Assembly: GCA_052034295.1 (NCBI GenBank)
Contig: JBPOIS010000104.1
Span: forward strand, 1-8,518
DNA length: 8,518 nt
Direction of reading: 5' to 3'
DNA from: JBPOIS01 sp052034295
GTDB taxonomy: Bacteria; Pseudomonadota; Gammaproteobacteria; Pseudomonadales; Moraxellaceae
The position numbers were made by a program, and so were the translations under genes. Numbering within the stretch: the stretch's first letter is position 1; each line of letters opens with the position of its first letter. A model generated the notes under the pieces. That model worked only from the letters and a program-made list of their open reading frames with translations. It was not told where the DNA came from and ran no database searches. This document shows, piece after piece, positions 6,216-8,518 of this stretch.

Positions 6216-7397
6216 ATGAAACCCACCCAGACCCTGTGGTCCACCCTGCTGTGTACTGCCCTGTTGAGCGCCTGCGGCGGCGGCACCAGCACACCCACTG
6301 CCAGCACCCCCCCGGTCACGGAGGCACCCCTCACCGACCTGGGTCAGGCCCCGGCCACCCTCAGGGATGCACAGGGCAGCCTGAGTGCTGCGCTGTGGAC
6401 GGTCAGTGCCTCCACGCAGACCAGTGTCCCGGCAGACGCACAGGCCGGTACTGTGCTGGTGCTGAACCGCGACAGCGCGGGCACTGCACAGGGGCTGACC
6501 CTCAAAAAAATCCGCTATCAGACGGGCGGCCAGACCACGGACCTGGCGGTGAACCTGCCGGTTGGCTGGACCGAGGCCACTGAACCCACCCCCGTTGTGC
6601 CGCCTGCCAGTGCAGCACCTTCAGTGCCTCCGGCAGCCCCGGCACCTGCTGTGCTGTTTGCCCAGCAGGACCCGGCGGCCCGGCAATGGATGGTGTTTTT
6701 TACCACACCGCTGTCGGCCACACAGATGGCCGTACAGCTGGAAGACCGGCAGGGCCGTACCTTCTGGCTGGCCGCGCCGCTGCAGTCTGCGCAGCGCGGC
6801 TATCGACCCTATGCCAGCGCCAACAGCTTGCCTGCGGTCTCCAGTCCGGAAGCGCCGCCCATCCTGCAGGTGGATCAGGACTGGTCCGGCATGACGGCTG
6901 TGGTGGCTACCCTGCTGCGTGAAGGGGGCATGGCCATCAGCCCGGTCCAGGTGTTCAATGGCCTGCTGACCTATGGCGACACGGCCAGCATCCTGCAGCG
7001 CCGCAGTTTTTCGCTGCTGGACCTGAATCTGTTTCTCAGCCAGCTTGGTCTGAAGGGTTATGGGTATGTCAGCAATGATCTGTGGACCGATCTGGGCAAC
7101 GCGCTGGGCCAGTCGAGCCAGAAAATCATTCTGCCGCTGCAGCTGCATGGCGTGACACAGTATGTGCTGGCCGATCGCCGGGATGACCAATGGCTGTATG
7201 TGCGCTCCCCGTTGTTCGGTCCGCTGGCGATTGCCCGCGACACGCTTCCGGGTCTGCTGCCACCGCCACCCGCCAATGTGCCGCCGGGTGCAGTGGTGTT
7301 TGTGGTGGACCTGAAGCCGGTTCCGCCGGTGGTGAACCTGCCGTCTGGCCCGGAAAATCCGTTGCCCAGTTGCTGGGGCAACCTGAAGTTTTGCTGA
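6216..7397 (+). CDS. Proline-rich lipoprotein with a degenerate C39-peptidase-like domain
   Basis: Predicted lipoprotein of 393 residues, function unknown. The signal peptide ends in lipobox LSAC (Cys20), followed by a Gly/Thr/Pro-rich linker. A second Pro/Ala-rich linker lies at about 127-147 and divides a short N-terminal region from the C-terminal part; the extreme C-terminus is again Pro-rich and ends in Cys393. Residues 219 to about 350 read like bacterial C39 cysteine peptidases of the FapD kind: QDW (221-223), ATLLREGG, SLLDLNLFLSQLGLKGYGY, then VTQYVLADR and SPLFGPL. Where active members have a D-C-G motif, a His before the V-V strand and an Asp before P-x-x-G, this protein has S-G-M (224-226), Gln315 and Ser331. 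It is therefore probably a binding domain and not a protease. ATG 6216 (GGAG 10 nt upstream) is preferred to an in-frame GTG at 6195. The family call is from memory of the motif pattern. Confidence 0.7.
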   Translation: MKPTQTLWSTLLCTALLSACGGGTSTPTASTPPVTEAPLTDLGQAPATLRDAQGSLSAALWTVSASTQTSVPADAQAGTVLVLNRDSAGTAQGLTLKKIRYQTGGQTTDLAVNLPVGWTEATEPTPVVPPASAAPSVPPAAPAPAVLFAQQDPAARQWMVFFTTPLSATQMAVQLEDRQGRTFWLAAPLQSAQRGYRPYASANSLPAVSSPEAPPILQVDQDWSGMTAVVATLLREGGMAISPVQVFNGLLTYGDTASILQRRSFSLLDLNLFLSQLGLKGYGYVSNDLWTDLGNALGQSSQKIILPLQLHGVTQYVLADRRDDQWLYVRSPLFGPLAIARDTLPGLLPPPPANVPPGAVVFVVDLKPVPPVVNLPSGPENPLPSCWGNLKFC

Positions 7398-7403
7398 CCG
7401 TCC

Positions 7404-7421
7404 GGGGGCAGTCCTGCCCCC
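7404..7421 (+). repeat. GC-rich hairpin after the C39-like lipoprotein gene
   Basis: GGGGGCA (7404-7410) pairs perfectly with TGCCCCC (7415-7421) around a GTCC loop, 6 nt after the stop codon. No T-run follows, so it is not a standard rho-independent terminator. It may weaken or process read-through into the lipoprotein pair downstream. Confidence 0.5.
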
Positions 7422-7480
7422 TGCTGCAGGGCACAGTCGAGCCACCTGAACCGCAAACCTCCCATTCCGGCCACCAACCC

Positions 7481-7549
7481 ATGAACACCCGCCGATTCAA
7501 GCTTTTTACACTGCTGGCCCTGCTGCTTCTGAATGGATGCAGCACGCCC
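7481..7549 (+). repeat. Tandem duplication, copy 1 (signal-peptide-coding block)
   Basis: The first 23 codons of this lipoprotein gene match 8037-8105 with 5 differences in 69 bases, all of them synonymous. Similarity begins just before the ATG (shared CC) and falls sharply after the CCC codon that ends the block. The two copies lie 556 bp apart, start to start. Confidence 0.9.
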
Positions 7550-7993
7550 CACGCGATGTTCATTTATAATTATTCTGGTTCTGCGATCGATCTGTCCCAC
7601 ACCGAATATATTGTCTACACCAGAGAATCCACCAGGGAAAAAGAAATGATTGAACATATTCCAGACCGCACTTATCGAATTTATCCAGCCAATGGCTTTG
7701 GCCCCAAACATCTGGAGTGTGGATTTGAAATTAATTTTTCAAAAAATGGCATATCAAACCATTATTTTTATGACACCTATGACCCAAGCACCCAGTCCTG
7801 CATCGAAAAACTACAGGCGCTGGCCTACGGCGAGGGCTATTACGTGGTGATTACTGCCACCGGAGTGTTCATCAAAGGCGCTGATGGGCAGTGGATTCCG
7901 ATGACTCCGCAACAGGAGCGGCCTGCTGCGGCCCTTGTCCGCAAAACCCCTCCAGAAAACCAGCAATTATCCCCTGAAGGGAAATTTTCATGA
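7481..7993 (+). CDS. Small lipoprotein, tandem paralogue 1
   Basis: Predicted lipoprotein of 170 residues, function unknown; I do not recognise the family. The signal peptide has Arg4-Arg5-Lys7, a Leu-rich core and lipobox LNGC (Cys20). The mature part starts STP, is rich in Tyr and Phe, and has a predicted all-beta look. Cys80 (ECGFEINF) and Cys107 (SCIEK) are conserved in the paralogue and could form a disulfide; a shared YGEGYYV motif follows (116-122). A polar tail of about 48 residues (123-170) has no counterpart in paralogue 2. No clear ribosome site precedes the ATG at 7481; the start is fixed by the signal peptide and by the identical start of the downstream copy. The stop TGA overlaps the ATG of a 16-codon frame. 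Codons turn AT-rich from about 7560 to 7780. Confidence 0.82.
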   Translation: MNTRRFKLFTLLALLLLNGCSTPHAMFIYNYSGSAIDLSHTEYIVYTRESTREKEMIEHIPDRTYRIYPANGFGPKHLECGFEINFSKNGISNHYFYDTYDPSTQSCIEKLQALAYGEGYYVVITATGVFIKGADGQWIPMTPQQERPAAALVRKTPPENQQLSPEGKFS

Positions 7994-8040
7994 AAAACCC
8001 ATCTGTTTTTGCCATCCCAACTGCGGTAGCAGCACCATGA
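7990..8040 (+). CDS. 16-codon linking reading frame between the lipoprotein paralogues
   Basis: A short frame coding MKNPSVFAIPTAVAAP. Its ATG overlaps the stop of paralogue 1 (ATGA at 7990-7993) and its TGA overlaps the ATG of paralogue 2 (ATGA at 8037-8040). AAGGG lies 8 nt before its ATG, a better ribosome site than either lipoprotein gene has. It may serve only to carry ribosomes to paralogue 2 by translational coupling. Whether the peptide has any role of its own is unknown, and the arrangement could be chance. Confidence 0.4.
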   Translation: MKNPSVFAIPTAVAAP

Positions 8041-8105
8041 ACACCCGCCGATTCAAATTGTTTACACTGCTGGCCCTGCTGCTGCTGAATGGGTGCAGCA
8101 CGCCC
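8037..8105 (+). repeat. Tandem duplication, copy 2 (signal-peptide-coding block)
   Basis: Partner of the block at 7481-7549, encoding the same 23 residues; the five base changes fall in codons 7, 8 (two), 16 and 19. The region upstream of the ATG is not shared beyond about two bases. Confidence 0.9.
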
Positions 8106-8435
8106 CGGACCATGTTTGTGTATAATTTTTCAGGGGAAACAATTGAGCTTGTTCTGACTACACAGTGGATCGTCAATGATCAGATCAAAAAAAGCATCCA
8201 CACCGAAACTCTTAAACACAAATCTTATGGAATTTACAATGCGGCAGAGTTTTTACCTGAACGTTTATTGTGTGGATTTGAAGTTAATTTTTTTAAAGCA
8301 GGGAAAAAATATTCTTATACTTATGATGCAAATGATTATATCAAAGATTATTGCCATGAAAGAACTCATCTAAAGTATGGTGAAGGTTATTATGTAACCC
8401 CAATCTTGTCTAAGAAAAAACGTTCAACATGTTGA
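8037..8435 (+). CDS. Small lipoprotein, tandem paralogue 2
   Basis: Predicted lipoprotein of 132 residues, function unknown. The first 23 residues are identical to paralogue 1, including lipobox LNGC (Cys20). The mature part aligns over its length at roughly one third identity by eye: TMFVYNFSG (25-33), LLCGFEVNF (77-85; Cys79), Cys106 and YGEGYYV (114-120). It then ends within 12 residues in a basic KKKRSTC tail, so it lacks the long C-terminal extension of paralogue 1. The gene body is very AT-rich: 12 of 60 bases are G or C at 8281-8340. The ribosome site is weak (GGTAG about 11 nt upstream), which suggests dependence on coupling from the 16-codon frame. Tandem divergent lipoproteins of this kind can be immunity or inhibitor proteins, but nothing here shows that. 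Confidence 0.82.
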   Translation: MNTRRFKLFTLLALLLLNGCSTPRTMFVYNFSGETIELVLTTQWIVNDQIKKSIHTETLKHKSYGIYNAAEFLPERLLCGFEVNFFKAGKKYSYTYDANDYIKDYCHERTHLKYGEGYYVTPILSKKKRSTC

Positions 8436-8444
8436 AATATTTGT

Positions 8445-8493
8445 GGTTTTGGCGATGATGGCAAGTTCCTACACAAACCAGACCGCCAAAACC
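8445..8493. repeat. 10-bp perfect inverted repeat after paralogue 2
   Basis: GGTTTTGGCG (8445-8454) and CGCCAAAACC (8484-8493) are perfect reverse complements separated by 29 nt, beginning 10 nt after the stop codon. There is no T-run after the right arm, so it is not a typical terminator. It could be a long-loop hairpin, a protein-binding site or the edge of a repeat that continues beyond the window. The last bases, including an ATG at 8497, are too short to assign. Confidence 0.45.
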
Positions 8494-8518
8494 TTATGGA
8501 TCATACCGCACTTTTCTG

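Overview
The window looks like chromosomal DNA from a GC-rich Gram-negative proteobacterium. SerA (410 residues, with a C-terminal serine-binding ACT domain), a Tat-exported PhoX-type phosphatase and several Cys-lipidated lipoproteins support this. The SerA wording is most like beta-proteobacteria, perhaps the Neisseriales/Chromobacteriaceae, but that is an impression from memory and not a search result.

Left half, minus strand (4190 down to 16): three genes read leftward. They are a D-2-hydroxyglutarate dehydrogenase-type FAD oxidase, a small FAHD1/YcgM-type fumarylacetoacetate hydrolase-fold enzyme 26 bp behind it, and a PhoX/DUF839 phosphatase with a twin-arginine signal and a lipobox. The 72-bp gap before phoX carries three 7-bp Pho-box-like repeats at 11-bp period. 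A possible -10 element lies 10 bp past the last repeat, and a perfect inverted repeat reaches into the ribosome binding site. phoX is therefore probably switched on by phosphate starvation independently of the two genes upstream.

Centre: serA is divergent from the hydroxyglutarate dehydrogenase across an 83-bp shared promoter region and ends in a strong rho-independent terminator. The pair makes metabolic sense. SerA can reduce 2-oxoglutarate to D-2-hydroxyglutarate while regenerating NAD+, and the dehydrogenase oxidises it back. The FAHD1-type gene adds a second probable metabolite-repair function.

Right half, plus strand (5772-8435): this is an accessory-looking envelope cluster. It holds a zinc-ribbon plus TM2 membrane protein, a proline-rich lipoprotein whose C-terminal half resembles a C39 cysteine peptidase that has lost its catalytic residues, and two tandem paralogous small lipoproteins. 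The two lipoproteins share an identical 23-residue N-terminus (only synonymous differences) but have strongly diverged mature parts. They are linked by a 16-codon reading frame that overlaps both neighbours by ATGA. Base composition falls sharply here, to about 20% GC in places against about 70% within serA. No RNA genes, insertion sequences or CRISPR arrays were seen.
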